Assembly (NCBI GenBank): GCA_944324825.1
Contig: CALUXU010000004.1
Span: 62,001-126,000 of the forward strand
Source of the DNA: Candidatus Gastranaerophilales bacterium
GTDB lineage: Bacteria > Cyanobacteriota > Vampirovibrionia > Gastranaerophilales > Gastranaerophilaceae
Length of the DNA: 64,000 nt
Reading direction: 5' to 3'
Both the position numbers and the translations under genes were made by a program. The notes below the pieces were generated by a model. That model was not told the origin of the DNA. It ran no database searches and worked only from the letters and a program-made list of their open reading frames with translations. This document shows, piece after piece, positions 1 to 8,190 of this stretch; within the stretch, counting starts at the first letter, position 1, and every line of letters starts with the position of its first letter.

Positions 1-40
1 CAGCGTAGAGTAAAATTAGAGGAAAAGGAAAAAGGGATAA

Positions 41-77
41 AAAAGAACCCTCGAGTATAAACTCAAGGGTTCTTTTT
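41..77 (-). terminator. Rho-independent terminator of the 94-1080 gene
   Basis: A near-perfect inverted repeat (AAAGAACCCT...AGGGTTCTTT) with an ATAA-type loop lies 17 bases past the stop codon of the minus-strand gene. A-rich sequence on the plus strand gives U-rich RNA on the minus strand. The stem is nearly symmetric, so it could end transcription from either side. Confidence 0.8.
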
Positions 78-93
78 ATACAGTTTGTTTTAT

Positions 94-1080
94 CTATTCT
101 TCAGTTTCAGGTTTATCTTCCGCAACGATTGTATGGCTCTTATCTAAAGCTTCAGCAGCTTTTAAATTAGCCATTTTTAAAGATTCGTTTTCGTTAGCGT
201 AAGCATCAATAAGTTGGTTTGCTGTTTTTAATTGAGCTTCTTTCAATTTTGCTTTTGTTTGAGAAGTTTCAACTGATTTTTTAACAGCGTGTCCGACGAT
301 TGCTGCACCGATTAGTGCAGATGCTGTAGTTACAGGATTTCTTAGCATTGCACCGCCGGCTTTTTTCATTACATTAATAGCAGCCTTTGTTGTTTCTGCA
401 TTAGCAACTTTACTATATCCATCTTTTAATGCTTGAGGAACTTTAATTTTTCCTGCTATTTTAGATAAGTTTTCTTTAACGCCTTTAGGTAAAGAAACTT
501 TTGCTGCAACTTTTGACATAAAGCCTCTTACAGCTTCCGGAGCTTTATCCATTTGTGCAGCAACTTTATCTAATTTAACTTTTTTACCTAATTGAGTTAA
601 TTTTTCCATAGCTTTAGGGGAAACTTTACGAGCTCCGGCAGCAAGAGCTGTAACAGCACCTGTAGCAAGTGCAGTTAAACCTGCCATTGTCAAAATAGGA
701 TGTTTACGTTCTGCTCTATCAAGTTTCGGACTTTTAGCTGCAGCAACACTGTTAGCTGCAATAACGCCAAAACCTACTCCCATTGCTCCTGCTGTTTTAG
801 CAAAAGATTTTGCACCCGCAAGAGTTCTTGCTGATACTTTTCCTTTTGTAGTTGCCGCAACAACAGCAGCTCCAATTAATGGAAGTGACATTGTTGCTTT
901 TGCTATATTTGATGCGAATTTGCTATCGCGATGTTTTCTGTCATTAATTCTATATGCAAGTTTTGTAAGGTCTTTATCATTAGAATGAGCAAATTTTGAA
1001 GCTTTTGCCTTTTGTCTGTCTGTTCCATATTGTAAATAAGGTGTTCCGTAATCACTATTTACTGAAACTGTCATTTTCAT
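94..1080 (-). CDS. Unknown Ala/Lys-rich helical protein
   Basis: I do not recognise this 328-aa protein. It is rich in Ala, Lys and Val and low in aromatics. Several Gly/Ala-rich hydrophobic stretches (about residues 65-80, 95-115, 130-150 and 245-270) could be short membrane or amphipathic helices. The last 60 residues are charged and likely coiled coil, with an acidic end (KPETEE). The frame is open to a GTG at 1089, but that codon overlaps the AGGAG ribosome site (1089-1093), so the ATG at 1080, 8 nt from AGGAG, is the better start. It stands alone, divergent from the 1229 gene, with its own terminator. Function unknown. Confidence 0.75.
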   Translation of the reverse strand: MKMTVSVNSDYGTPYLQYGTDRQKAKASKFAHSNDKDLTKLAYRINDRKHRDSKFASNIAKATMSLPLIGAAVVAATTKGKVSARTLAGAKSFAKTAGAMGVGFGVIAANSVAAAKSPKLDRAERKHPILTMAGLTALATGAVTALAAGARKVSPKAMEKLTQLGKKVKLDKVAAQMDKAPEAVRGFMSKVAAKVSLPKGVKENLSKIAGKIKVPQALKDGYSKVANAETTKAAINVMKKAGGAMLRNPVTTASALIGAAIVGHAVKKSVETSQTKAKLKEAQLKTANQLIDAYANENESLKMANLKAAEALDKSHTIVAEDKPETEE

Positions 1081-1228
1081 CACTAACACTCCTTTTTATA
1101 ACACTGCACATTTATTGTAAAACCTGTCAAAAAAAAATTTGCTATTGTTAAGCTAAAACTTTACATAAAGTTACAATATAGCAATTTTTTTAAAACAAAA
1201 TACTTTATATACTTGAAAGGTTAAGTGT

Positions 1229-1897
1229 ATGGATAATTCTATTAATAATAAATATCCTAGTTATTCAGGGGTAAATATTACATGCAATGTAATTGATCCG
1301 ACAAAACTTCCGCCGGATTCACCTCTGTTGCATACACCTCCGCAATGTACGGTTAAACCGAACAATAATAATCAATGCGGACAATGCTATCCGGGGAATT
1401 ATTATGTAAATAACTGGGGCGGTTATCCACCTTATCCTATGTACCCGCCTTATATGGGACCGCAAGGGCCTCAAAATACTAAAAAGAAACGTGTACAAGT
1501 TCTAACAGATCAATATATCAAAAATCTTGAACAATACCTGAACAGCCCTTCAGAAGATATGAGAAAATTCGCTGCACAAGAAGTTCTGAAAAGGCTTGAT
1601 GAAGATAAAACAAGATATAGTGATGCAGCATTAAATGCATTAATTAATAAAATGCTGCAAGATCCTACCTGCCATAAGGTTAAGGCAACTGCTCTAACCG
1701 CGCTCGAAACCAGATTGGCTCAAGGAAATGATAATACCGTAAAAATATTGACTTATATGGCCCAAAACGATAAATCAAGAGATGGAAAAGATGCCGCAAC
1801 AGCAGCAAATATCTTATTGAAGATGTCTTCTCCGTCAAAATTGGTAGATGTTCCAATAATCAATAACAGCGGAAGTAATGGGATTACAGAATCATGA
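1229..1897 (+). CDS. Unknown protein with Pro/Tyr-rich N-terminus and HEAT-like helices
   Basis: This 222-aa protein has two parts. Residues 1-85 are disordered, rich in Asn, Pro, Tyr and Gly, with several Cys and a proline/tyrosine stretch (YPPYPMYPPYMGP). Residues 90-205 are helical and look like two or three HEAT/armadillo-type helix pairs. No signal peptide or membrane segment is seen. AAAGG precedes the ATG at a workable distance. Its stop overlaps the start of the next gene (ATGA), so the two are translationally coupled. A scaffold or adaptor role is possible but only inferred. Confidence 0.75.
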   Translation: MDNSINNKYPSYSGVNITCNVIDPTKLPPDSPLLHTPPQCTVKPNNNNQCGQCYPGNYYVNNWGGYPPYPMYPPYMGPQGPQNTKKKRVQVLTDQYIKNLEQYLNSPSEDMRKFAAQEVLKRLDEDKTRYSDAALNALINKMLQDPTCHKVKATALTALETRLAQGNDNTVKILTYMAQNDKSRDGKDAATAANILLKMSSPSKLVDVPIINNSGSNGITES

Positions 1898-2349
1898 GAA
1901 TGCCTTCAATACTAAGAAATATTACCCCAATAGGTGTTTTTAGCAAAGCAGCAGGCGGTTTAGCTTTGTATACTGTTTTGCACGATTCGCATGCTCATGG
2001 CAAATTAATAGCGGAAGAGCATAAAGAAGAAAAAGATGCGGAAGCAGGTTTAAGGTATTTTAATAATACCCAATATTTGACAAATAAAAGTGAATCGACC
2101 GCCAAAATGAAGGAAAAACTTTTTGAATGGGAATTGGATGATAGAATCAGAGGGGCCTGGAATGCCAGTGTAGGATATTCCAAAGGCTTTTGGGATATGT
2201 TAACGGATCATGCAATACCTCTGGCTTCATCTATTGCAGCATTAGGGTTGAAAGGTAAAAAGGCTCTTATCGGTGTTGCCGGGTTAGCGGCTCACGCGGC
2301 TTATATGTTCACTGTTCACGTATGCAGCCATCTAGGTAAAGAAGAGTAA
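1894..2349 (+). CDS. Unknown small protein coupled to the 1229 gene
   Basis: A 151-aa protein of unknown function that overlaps the upstream stop codon by four bases. It has a short hydrophobic stretch near residues 15-30, a charged helical middle (residues 38-75), and a hydrophobic C-terminal third with two possible membrane helices (about residues 105-120 and 122-140) ending in His/Cys. No clear signal peptide. Coupling suggests it acts with the HEAT-like protein. The intergenic repeat starts just downstream. Confidence 0.7.
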   Translation: MRMPSILRNITPIGVFSKAAGGLALYTVLHDSHAHGKLIAEEHKEEKDAEAGLRYFNNTQYLTNKSESTAKMKEKLFEWELDDRIRGAWNASVGYSKGFWDMLTDHAIPLASSIAALGLKGKKALIGVAGLAAHAAYMFTVHVCSHLGKEE

Positions 2350-2360
2350 AAGTGGAATAA

Positions 2361-2931
2361 AAATATTTTTTATTGTCCTCCGGACGGGGTCTTCCAGACG
2401 TGTCTAACCAAATTGATGCGAGGTTTATGCACCCCTGCACCTGTATTTCTTTGACAGTCAGGGGTAAATAAATAATAGTTTAGTGTCAGTTAACGAAACA
2501 ATGGTGAGCGGATTTTGGCAAGAGTGAGCGAAGCGAAACTCGTCCAGGCGAGAGCTGCGTTGAGCCGGTCGAGCCGCCAATAATCCAAGACAGCCGGTGC
2601 TGTCTGAGCGAAGCGAGTTCACCGGCTGAATGTTGAGTTTTACTGACACTATTTAGTCGGCGTCTTTTTCTTTCTTTTCTATATTTCTTTCTGCTTGTTT
2701 GCCGGCGATAAACGGGTCTACGGAATTGACCTACGTCAATCCCTTCGCCCTCTGCCGGCAAGCCGCTTTTAGCATCGCAATAAAAGCGAATTGCGAACAG
2801 AGGCTGAAGTGACGGAAACGGTTAGTTTTCGGCACGTAACGCCGTTTAACGTGAGCCATTCAAGACAAGAAAGAAATAGAGTGCGGGGTTTGGGGGCGCA
2901 CAGCCCCCAATAAAATTATTCAAACAAATAT
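2361..2931 (+). repeat. Mosaic structured intergenic repeat, copy A
   Basis: This stretch has no credible gene. It shares blocks with the reverse complement of 60690-61345. Shared blocks are the entry TATTGTCCTCCGGAC, a block from GGGGTAAATA to the ten-base TAGTGTCAGT (2481-2490), a GCCGGTG...CACCGGC hairpin (2593-2626), the partner ACTGACACTA (2642-2651), a T/C-rich tract, AGAAATAGAGTGCGG (near 2873) and the exit GCACAGCCCCCAATA. Copy A has about 85 extra bases in its core, with nested stems GGATTTTGGC/GCCAATAATCC. A module with AACCAAATTGATGCG (2406-2420) points the opposite way relative to the rest when compared with copy B, so the repeat is a shuffled mosaic. Confidence 0.85.
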
Positions 2932-2942
2932 ATTTACAAATT

Positions 2943-2973
2943 AAAAAGGTTCTGAAAAATTCAGAACCTTTTT
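2943..2973 (-). terminator. Terminator of the 3003-3326 gene
   Basis: Perfect stem AAAAAGGTTCTGAA/TTCAGAACCTTTTT with a three-base loop, about 30 bases past the stop of the minus-strand gene. A and T runs on both sides make it potentially bidirectional. Confidence 0.85.
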
Positions 2974-3002
2974 GTTTAAATCAATTATCCATACCCAAAT
3001 TC

Positions 3003-3326
3003 TTACATTCTATCGAAGATTTCAAATATTGCATCTTCTGATAATCCAAGAGCTGTCATTTCATCAAATGCTGCTTCGAAGTCATCCATATAACCTGCTA
3101 TTCTGTCTTGAGTTGCTTTTGATTCAGATGGCTTTGCAATTTTAATGTCAATATTTTTTGCTGCCATAAATGCAAGTACATCCTCTCCCGCAACTTGTTT
3201 TTCTGCAGGTTTGTTATCTCTTACTTCTGCTTCCTTTTTTTCCTCTGCCTTAACTTCCTCTTTCTTTGAAGGTTTATTTAATGCTGCTGCTTGTTGTGCT
3301 ACAAAATTAATGCTGTTAAATTCCAT
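3003..3326 (-). CDS. Unknown small Lys/Glu-rich protein
   Basis: A 107-aa protein, not recognised. Residues 1-20 are uncharged and Asn/Ala/Gln-rich, residues 20-48 are almost all Lys, Glu and Ala, and residues 50-107 look like three short helices ending in an acidic/aromatic stretch (ALGLSEDAIFEIFDRM). GGAGT precedes the ATG. A sigma-28-like promoter match lies upstream (3367-3394), so it may belong to a motility or late-flagellar regulon. No membrane segment. Confidence 0.75.
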   Translation of the reverse strand: MEFNSINFVAQQAAALNKPSKKEEVKAEEKKEAEVRDNKPAEKQVAGEDVLAFMAAKNIDIKIAKPSESKATQDRIAGYMDDFEAAFDEMTALGLSEDAIFEIFDRM

Positions 3327-3366
3327 AATTTTTACTCCTATAATCGACTTTCTTTCTATACCTTTT

Positions 3367-3394
3367 GTTACGGCATAGTTTTATAAAAACTTTA
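3367..3394 (-). promoter_or_regulatory. Sigma-28-like promoter before the 3003-3326 gene
   Basis: On the minus strand TAAAGTTT (3394-3387) is followed after 12 nt by GCCGTAAC (3374-3367). The FliA consensus is TAAAGTTT-N11-GCCGATAA. The overall span agrees, since the spacer is one base longer and the -10 core one base shorter. Inferred by eye. Confidence 0.5.
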
Positions 3395-3421
3395 GCGTTT
3401 TTTCTTTAATCGTTACAATTG

Positions 3422-3450
3422 TTTACAATTATTCTCCAATTGTGTATAAT
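3422..3450 (+). promoter_or_regulatory. Sigma-70 promoter of the GT9 gene
   Basis: TTTACA at 3422-3427, a 17-base spacer, and a perfect TATAAT at 3445-3450, 19 bases before the ATG of the glycosyltransferase gene, with AAGAGG between. Confidence 0.75.
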
Positions 3451-3469
3451 TAAAGGATAAGAGGTTTTT

Positions 3470-4501
3470 ATGGAAAACTTACAAAAAGTACTTGTTATAA
3501 GTTTGGGTGATTTAAAAGATACAATATATACCCTGCCTCTCGTTTGCATATTGAAGAGAAAAGGTTATTTTGTTGAATATTTAACCTCTGAAAAAGGATT
3601 TGAAGCGATTAATAAAAACCCTGTAATAAACAGAGTCCATCTGGCACCTGTTGAGCAATGGATAAAAAAGATGCCTTATTGGGGTATATGGGAAGATATG
3701 GGAGAAGTAGTGAAAAAACTTCAAAAAAGAGAGTTTGATATTGCCATTGACTGTCAGATGACTATGAGAAGTGCATATCTTTTTGCAAAATGCGGTGCAA
3801 AAAGAAGATTATCTTACTCAACAGCTCAAGGATTTTCGTCTTTCGGAGCTAATGAATTTATTGATACAAATCCTGAATTTAAAAATACAAATGTTCATAA
3901 AGTAGAAAAGAATTTGAATTTTGCAAGATACTTAGGACTTAAAACAGATGGAGCTGAATTCTTTCTTCCTGAATTGAAATACGAAGCAAAGACTAAAATG
4001 GATAAATTTATAAACTTTGCGGAAGAAAAACCGATAATTGTTTTATCTCCTAATATGCTTCAAGGTGAAGTTTCCTGGCATCCGAAAAACTGGGTTAATC
4101 TGGTAACAAATATCCCGGAAAAATATAATATAATTGTAATCGGAGATAATCAGGACAATGTTCTTGCAACCAGACTTTCGCATAAAAACCTTGTTAACCT
4201 GTGCGGCAAAACACGATTTGAAGATTTACGGTATATTCTGTCTTTAGCGGATATTATAGTTTCAAACAATCTTGAAACCTCTGCAGTTGCATGGGCAATG
4301 AATAAAAGCAAAGTCATAACTATATCAACAAGTATGTCGCCTGCAATGTATAATCCGTTTAATTTAAAAGATGACAACAAATATATTACTCTTACAGGGA
4401 ATCTGGCATGTCAGCCTTGCAACAAAACACAATGCGAAAATTCATCATATAAATGTTCACATTCCCCGACAGTTGAAGCGGTGCTTAACGCTATACGCTA
4501 G
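3470..4501 (+). CDS. Glycosyltransferase family 9 (heptosyltransferase-like)
   Basis: This 343-aa protein has the two-Rossmann GT-B layout of the ADP-heptose:LPS heptosyltransferase family. The N-terminus carries the SLGDLKDTIYTLPLV loop, equivalent to the family GD loop after strand 1, and the C-terminal half has the donor-binding segment (about residues 190-290). A Cys cluster near the end (C314, C317, C322, C329) resembles those in many GT9 proteins. It probably adds a sugar to lipopolysaccharide core on the cytoplasmic face of the inner membrane, in line with the waaA gene at 59398. The donor sugar cannot be read from sequence. The end overlaps the convergent next gene by four bases. Confidence 0.85.
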   Translation: MENLQKVLVISLGDLKDTIYTLPLVCILKRKGYFVEYLTSEKGFEAINKNPVINRVHLAPVEQWIKKMPYWGIWEDMGEVVKKLQKREFDIAIDCQMTMRSAYLFAKCGAKRRLSYSTAQGFSSFGANEFIDTNPEFKNTNVHKVEKNLNFARYLGLKTDGAEFFLPELKYEAKTKMDKFINFAEEKPIIVLSPNMLQGEVSWHPKNWVNLVTNIPEKYNIIVIGDNQDNVLATRLSHKNLVNLCGKTRFEDLRYILSLADIIVSNNLETSAVAWAMNKSKVITISTSMSPAMYNPFNLKDDNKYITLTGNLACQPCNKTQCENSSYKCSHSPTVEAVLNAIR

Positions 4502-4950
4502 TCGTTTTGAGATTCTTGAGCTCTTAAAGTTTCATCAAGTCTTTCGATTTGTTCATCAATAGAAGAATCTGTTTCTTCAGTATCAACTTCATCAGCTTCG
4601 TTTTTCTTCATTTCTTCAACAACCATTCTTGCCATTTCAACAGCAATTTCATGACGAGTGCTGTCAGGACAATTTTGAAGCATACCAATTGCTGTTCTTA
4701 AAGTTCCGTCCAAATCATACCATCTATTTTGACGTGAATCCTGAAGATCAATTTCGGTTTGAGAAATAATATCAGAAACATCTTCGTACTTAGAATCTTC
4801 AATATTATGCTCAGTAATAATTTTGATTAAGTTTAAAGCTATTTTAATCTGAGTATCATCATCAGATTCTTCAAGGGTTTTCATAGCAGAAGATAACACA
4901 GGGTCTTTATCATACCAACGTCTTGCACTTGTAGTAAATTCTTCTTTCAT
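4498..4950 (-). CDS. Unknown acidic protein with two WYD repeats
   Basis: A 150-aa acidic protein, not recognised. It is an internal duplication. Residues 11-50 begin RRWYDKDPVLSSAM and residues 76-117 begin NRWYDLDGTLRTAI, each followed by a helical stretch (TQIKIALNLIKIITEH, then RHEIAVEMARMVVEE). The C-terminal 30 residues are Glu/Asp-rich and probably disordered. AAGGAG precedes the ATG, with a promoter at 4985-5013. The Trp-Tyr-Asp signature and helix length suggest a small helical repeat fold; function unknown. Confidence 0.75.
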   Translation of the reverse strand: MKEEFTTSARRWYDKDPVLSSAMKTLEESDDDTQIKIALNLIKIITEHNIEDSKYEDVSDIISQTEIDLQDSRQNRWYDLDGTLRTAIGMLQNCPDSTRHEIAVEMARMVVEEMKKNEADEVDTEETDSSIDEQIERLDETLRAQESQND

Positions 4951-4984
4951 TGTGTTCTCCTTCTATTTAAGTTCCAGCTAGTTA

Positions 4985-5013
4985 ATTATACAATAGGTTA
5001 TGAGATTTGTAAA
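4985..5013 (-). promoter_or_regulatory. Sigma-70 promoter of the 4498-4950 gene
   Basis: On the minus strand TTTACA (5013-5008), a 17-base spacer, and perfect TATAAT (4990-4985), about 35 bases before the ATG. Confidence 0.7.
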
Positions 5014-5069
5014 TTATAAATGTTTACGTTAGTATATATGGTAAATATTGAATTTTAGAGGAATAGAAT

Positions 5070-6083
5070 ATGCTTATAGTAATGAGAGAACATGCCAGCC
5101 AGGCATCAATAGATAAAGTTGTATCTTTTATTGAGAGTAACGGGTTTGAAACACATTTATCAACCGGTAAACTTCACACAGTAATCGGTGCTGTGGGAGA
5201 TAAAGTTATTGACCCTAGAAATATTGAACTGTTAGATGGAGTCCAAGAAGTAATTAAGATTACGTCAGGTTTCAAATTAACAAGTCGAATGTTTCAATCA
5301 GAAGATACCATTATAGAGGTAAACGGTATCAAATTCGGCGGTAAATATACAGGAATTATCGCAGGACCTTGTACTGTTGAAAACTATGAGCAAATGGATA
5401 AAACTGCGGAAGCATTATCCAAATCAAACGTAAAAATATTGAGAGGCGGAGCATTTAAGCCGAGAACATCTCCTTATGCTTTCCAGGGATTAGGAGAAGA
5501 AGGGCTGAAGATTATGAGAAGCGTTGCCGATAACCATGGAATGGCTGTCACTTCAGAAATTATGGACCCTTCTCAAATAGATATGTTCAACAAGTATGTT
5601 GATATATTCCAAATCGGAGCCAGAAATATGCAGAACTATAATCTCTTAAAAGAGATGGGGCATGTTGATAAACCGATAGTATTAAAACGCGGTTTATCAG
5701 CTACATTTGAAGAGTTACTTCTTTCTGCAGAATATATTCTCTCAGGCGGTAACAGAAACGTTATTTTGTGTGAAAGAGGGATAAGAACTTTTGAAAAATA
5801 CACACGCAACACTCTTGATTTATCTGCAATTCCTGTTATTAAAAAATTAAGCCACCTGCCTATAATCATAGACCCGAGCCATGGCACCGGATTAAGAGAT
5901 AAAGTTGCACCAATGTCTAGAGCCGGAGTTGCTGCAGGCTGTGACGGTTTAATTATTGAAGTGCACTACAATCCAGAAATCGCTATATGCGACGGGGCAC
6001 AATCTTTATATCCTTCTCAGTATGATGAACTGTATAAAGAACTTAAACAAATTGCGCCGATTGTACATAAAGAAATTTATTAA
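5070..6083 (+). CDS. aroF: 3-deoxy-7-phosphoheptulonate (DAHP) synthase, AroF type Ib
   Basis: Condenses phosphoenolpyruvate and erythrose 4-phosphate, the first step of the shikimate pathway. The 337-aa length fits the type I-beta class with an N-terminal ferredoxin-like regulatory domain (residues 1-70, MLIVMREHAS...). The barrel then shows the family motifs IAGPCTVEN, LRGGAFKPRTSPYAFQG, QIGARNMQN, VILCERGIRTF and IDPSHGTG. GAGGAA precedes the ATG. It appears monocistronic. The N-terminal domain is where this class usually senses aromatic end products or chorismate; the ligand here cannot be read from sequence. Confidence 0.95.
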   Translation: MLIVMREHASQASIDKVVSFIESNGFETHLSTGKLHTVIGAVGDKVIDPRNIELLDGVQEVIKITSGFKLTSRMFQSEDTIIEVNGIKFGGKYTGIIAGPCTVENYEQMDKTAEALSKSNVKILRGGAFKPRTSPYAFQGLGEEGLKIMRSVADNHGMAVTSEIMDPSQIDMFNKYVDIFQIGARNMQNYNLLKEMGHVDKPIVLKRGLSATFEELLLSAEYILSGGNRNVILCERGIRTFEKYTRNTLDLSAIPVIKKLSHLPIIIDPSHGTGLRDKVAPMSRAGVAAGCDGLIIEVHYNPEIAICDGAQSLYPSQYDELYKELKQIAPIVHKEIY

Positions 6084-6144
6084 TTATTGTTAAAAATATC
6101 GCTATTAACTAGCAAAAAATAAATTTATCCGGTTTAAAGCAGAT

Positions 6145-7377
6145 ATGAATACAATTATTAATGCAGGTTCAAATCTTCCTCATACATCAAATATTAACCG
6201 AAATCATTCGATTTCAGGTGTATCTTATACAAAACCGATAAAACAAGATGTATTTTTTACTGCATTAAATAAACCGTACAAGCTTGCAAAAGCAAAATCA
6301 GAAAAAGATATTCCTGATGATGCGAATATTTTTCTGTTTACCTCTGATGCAAAGGTAAAACTCCCACCTGGAAGAGATGCAAAAGAATGTATTCTGTCAG
6401 ACAAAGGATTTGGCTTCTGGACAAGATTCTTTGGCGGAGAAGAAGCCAACGGTATGGTTTTAAAATCAAACCATGTTGATTATGCTCACGGAGACTTAAC
6501 ACTCAACAGAAGAACCAAGGGGCTTATTGAAGTTGATAATGCAGAGGTTAACCAGCTTGAAAATGTTACAATGGTTATTCTTAAGAATAACGCAAATGTA
6601 AAATTTATTGATAAAGTTGATAATATTGATGCTTTTGATTCAACGATGGGAAATGTTAATATTGAAGATGCGATTCATTTAAACGGGAACTGTAAACTTG
6701 ATTCGATTAAAGCGTATACGGTTATTGCATATCCTGGAGATCATATAAAAAACAGTGATACAAATCTTATAGCCTGCAAAGAAAATAAAAACAAACCTGG
6801 AGTTTATACAATTGTTGATAATGCAAAAGCAGCAATAGGAGCAGAATTTACACAGGCTAAAGTCGGGAAATTAAAAGCAAACGACTTAATATTTAACGAT
6901 TCTATAGGCGACGATATTGAGGCGAATTGCAGTCTTGAGTTTTCTAATTCTGTCGTAAACCACTTAAAACTCGGTGCTGTAAAAAAAATGTCTGATTGCA
7001 AAATCAAACGTTTTGATCTTGATAATGCCGCAACGGATTTAAAAATGTTCGGTAAAATTCAAATTGACCAGATGAATTTAAGAAACGATGAAGGAACCAT
7101 TTTCATATTCCCTAAAACAACAGAATTAGGAGAAAAGGTTGATAATTATATCAAAGAGCTTAATATCGTAAACGATTATCCTTGTCCTAACCCACGCCCG
7201 AGAATAAAAATCCAAGGACCGATTGATATTGAAAAGATTGAATTCAAAAACAATGCCGGTGTTATTGATATAACAAGACCTGAAGATCCAAATAAGCCTA
7301 TTAAAATCATAAACGGGTATCTTAACTATGATGCACCCGAAAGTCCCGTTCCTAAAATTGATGATATGGATGTTTAG
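6145..7377 (+). CDS. Unknown protein with beta-solenoid-like repeats
   Basis: A 410-aa protein, not recognised. Residues 1-35 are uncharged, Asn/Ser/Thr-rich and without a hydrophobic signal. From about residue 100 there are short strand-turn repeats with Asn and Asp at turns (for example IEVDNAEVNQLENVTMVILKNNANVKF), which suggests a right-handed beta-helix, perhaps bactofilin-like. No catalytic motif seen. It lacks a good ribosome site; TTTAAA lies six bases before the ATG, a weak match to the leaderless pattern noted elsewhere. The C-terminus overlaps the convergent next gene by four bases. Confidence 0.75.
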   Translation: MNTIINAGSNLPHTSNINRNHSISGVSYTKPIKQDVFFTALNKPYKLAKAKSEKDIPDDANIFLFTSDAKVKLPPGRDAKECILSDKGFGFWTRFFGGEEANGMVLKSNHVDYAHGDLTLNRRTKGLIEVDNAEVNQLENVTMVILKNNANVKFIDKVDNIDAFDSTMGNVNIEDAIHLNGNCKLDSIKAYTVIAYPGDHIKNSDTNLIACKENKNKPGVYTIVDNAKAAIGAEFTQAKVGKLKANDLIFNDSIGDDIEANCSLEFSNSVVNHLKLGAVKKMSDCKIKRFDLDNAATDLKMFGKIQIDQMNLRNDEGTIFIFPKTTELGEKVDNYIKELNIVNDYPCPNPRPRIKIQGPIDIEKIEFKNNAGVIDITRPEDPNKPIKIINGYLNYDAPESPVPKIDDMDV

Positions 7378-8018
7378 ATATTAAATACTTTTCGGGTGCC
7401 CTCTTCGTGGTATACACCGCCGCCACAGATTGTTTCAATAACTTTCAAAGTAAATTCTTTTGCGGCATCCTGGTGATTCAAGAAAAATTCCCTGTTTGAA
7501 AGATGTTTTATTTTAAATATTGCATTTTGCATTTTGTCTGCAGGAATATAGAGTGATGCAACTTCATTATCAAGAAGTCGTTTCATCTCTTCTTTTCTAT
7601 CTTTTACACCTTCCATGATTTCGTAATAATTTCCGTTTATTGCCATAATTCTTCCTGAAAACAGAGGCGGGTTGTTTTCTCTAAAAAGCGCTTGCGGCTC
7701 ATAATTACATCTTGTAGTCAGGCTGATTTTGTGCCAGAGAATGTTTATTGTAATAATTGATTTAGCCGAATCATGCTCAACATAAATAGTTTCAGATGAA
7801 ACACCTCTTGAGGAAAATGATTTTTTCAAAGAATCAATTATAACCTTCAAGTTTTCTATTGCATCATTAAAGATTTCAGCCGTATTAAGAGTTGCTTTCT
7901 GGTAATCCAAAAACTGCTTGTACATATGTGTTGAAACAAGGCTTACACGTTCCTGAATCAAAGAATTCTTTCTGTAGCTGGACTCTGTATTATCAAAATT
8001 TTCGTAATTACTGGCCAA
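7374..8018 (-). CDS. Unknown 214-aa protein (TTG start)
   Basis: Not recognised. Predicted soluble, with a helical N-terminal 80 residues, a central strand-rich part and a mixed C-terminal part ending in ICGGGVYHEEGTRKVFNI. The start is a TTG at 8018 with GGAGAAAG upstream; no ATG is better placed. A possible promoter upstream is TTTACA, 18-base spacer, TAAAAT on the minus strand. It converges on the beta-solenoid gene with a four-base overlap and no terminator between them. Confidence 0.7.
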   Translation of the reverse strand: MASNYENFDNTESSYRKNSLIQERVSLVSTHMYKQFLDYQKATLNTAEIFNDAIENLKVIIDSLKKSFSSRGVSSETIYVEHDSAKSIITINILWHKISLTTRCNYEPQALFRENNPPLFSGRIMAINGNYYEIMEGVKDRKEEMKRLLDNEVASLYIPADKMQNAIFKIKHLSNREFFLNHQDAAKEFTLKVIETICGGGVYHEEGTRKVFNI

Positions 8019-8190
8019 ATCTATACTTTCTCCACTATGTTCATTTTACAATCAAAAATTCCCGTTTGTAAACAATTATAAATTATATCTTTACATTATA
8101 GAATAGTTTCCTAGATTTATTTATTTTGATTAAAATCTTAAACTTTATTTCTTTTTTTTGTGTTATTATTGAATCAAAGGAGAGGAAAGA

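Noticed and set aside
2458-2761. Small minus-strand ORFs inside repeat copy A, and one at 61236 in copy B
   Set aside because: They fall in hairpin-rich repeat DNA, are not conserved in frame between the two copies, and lack ribosome sites.
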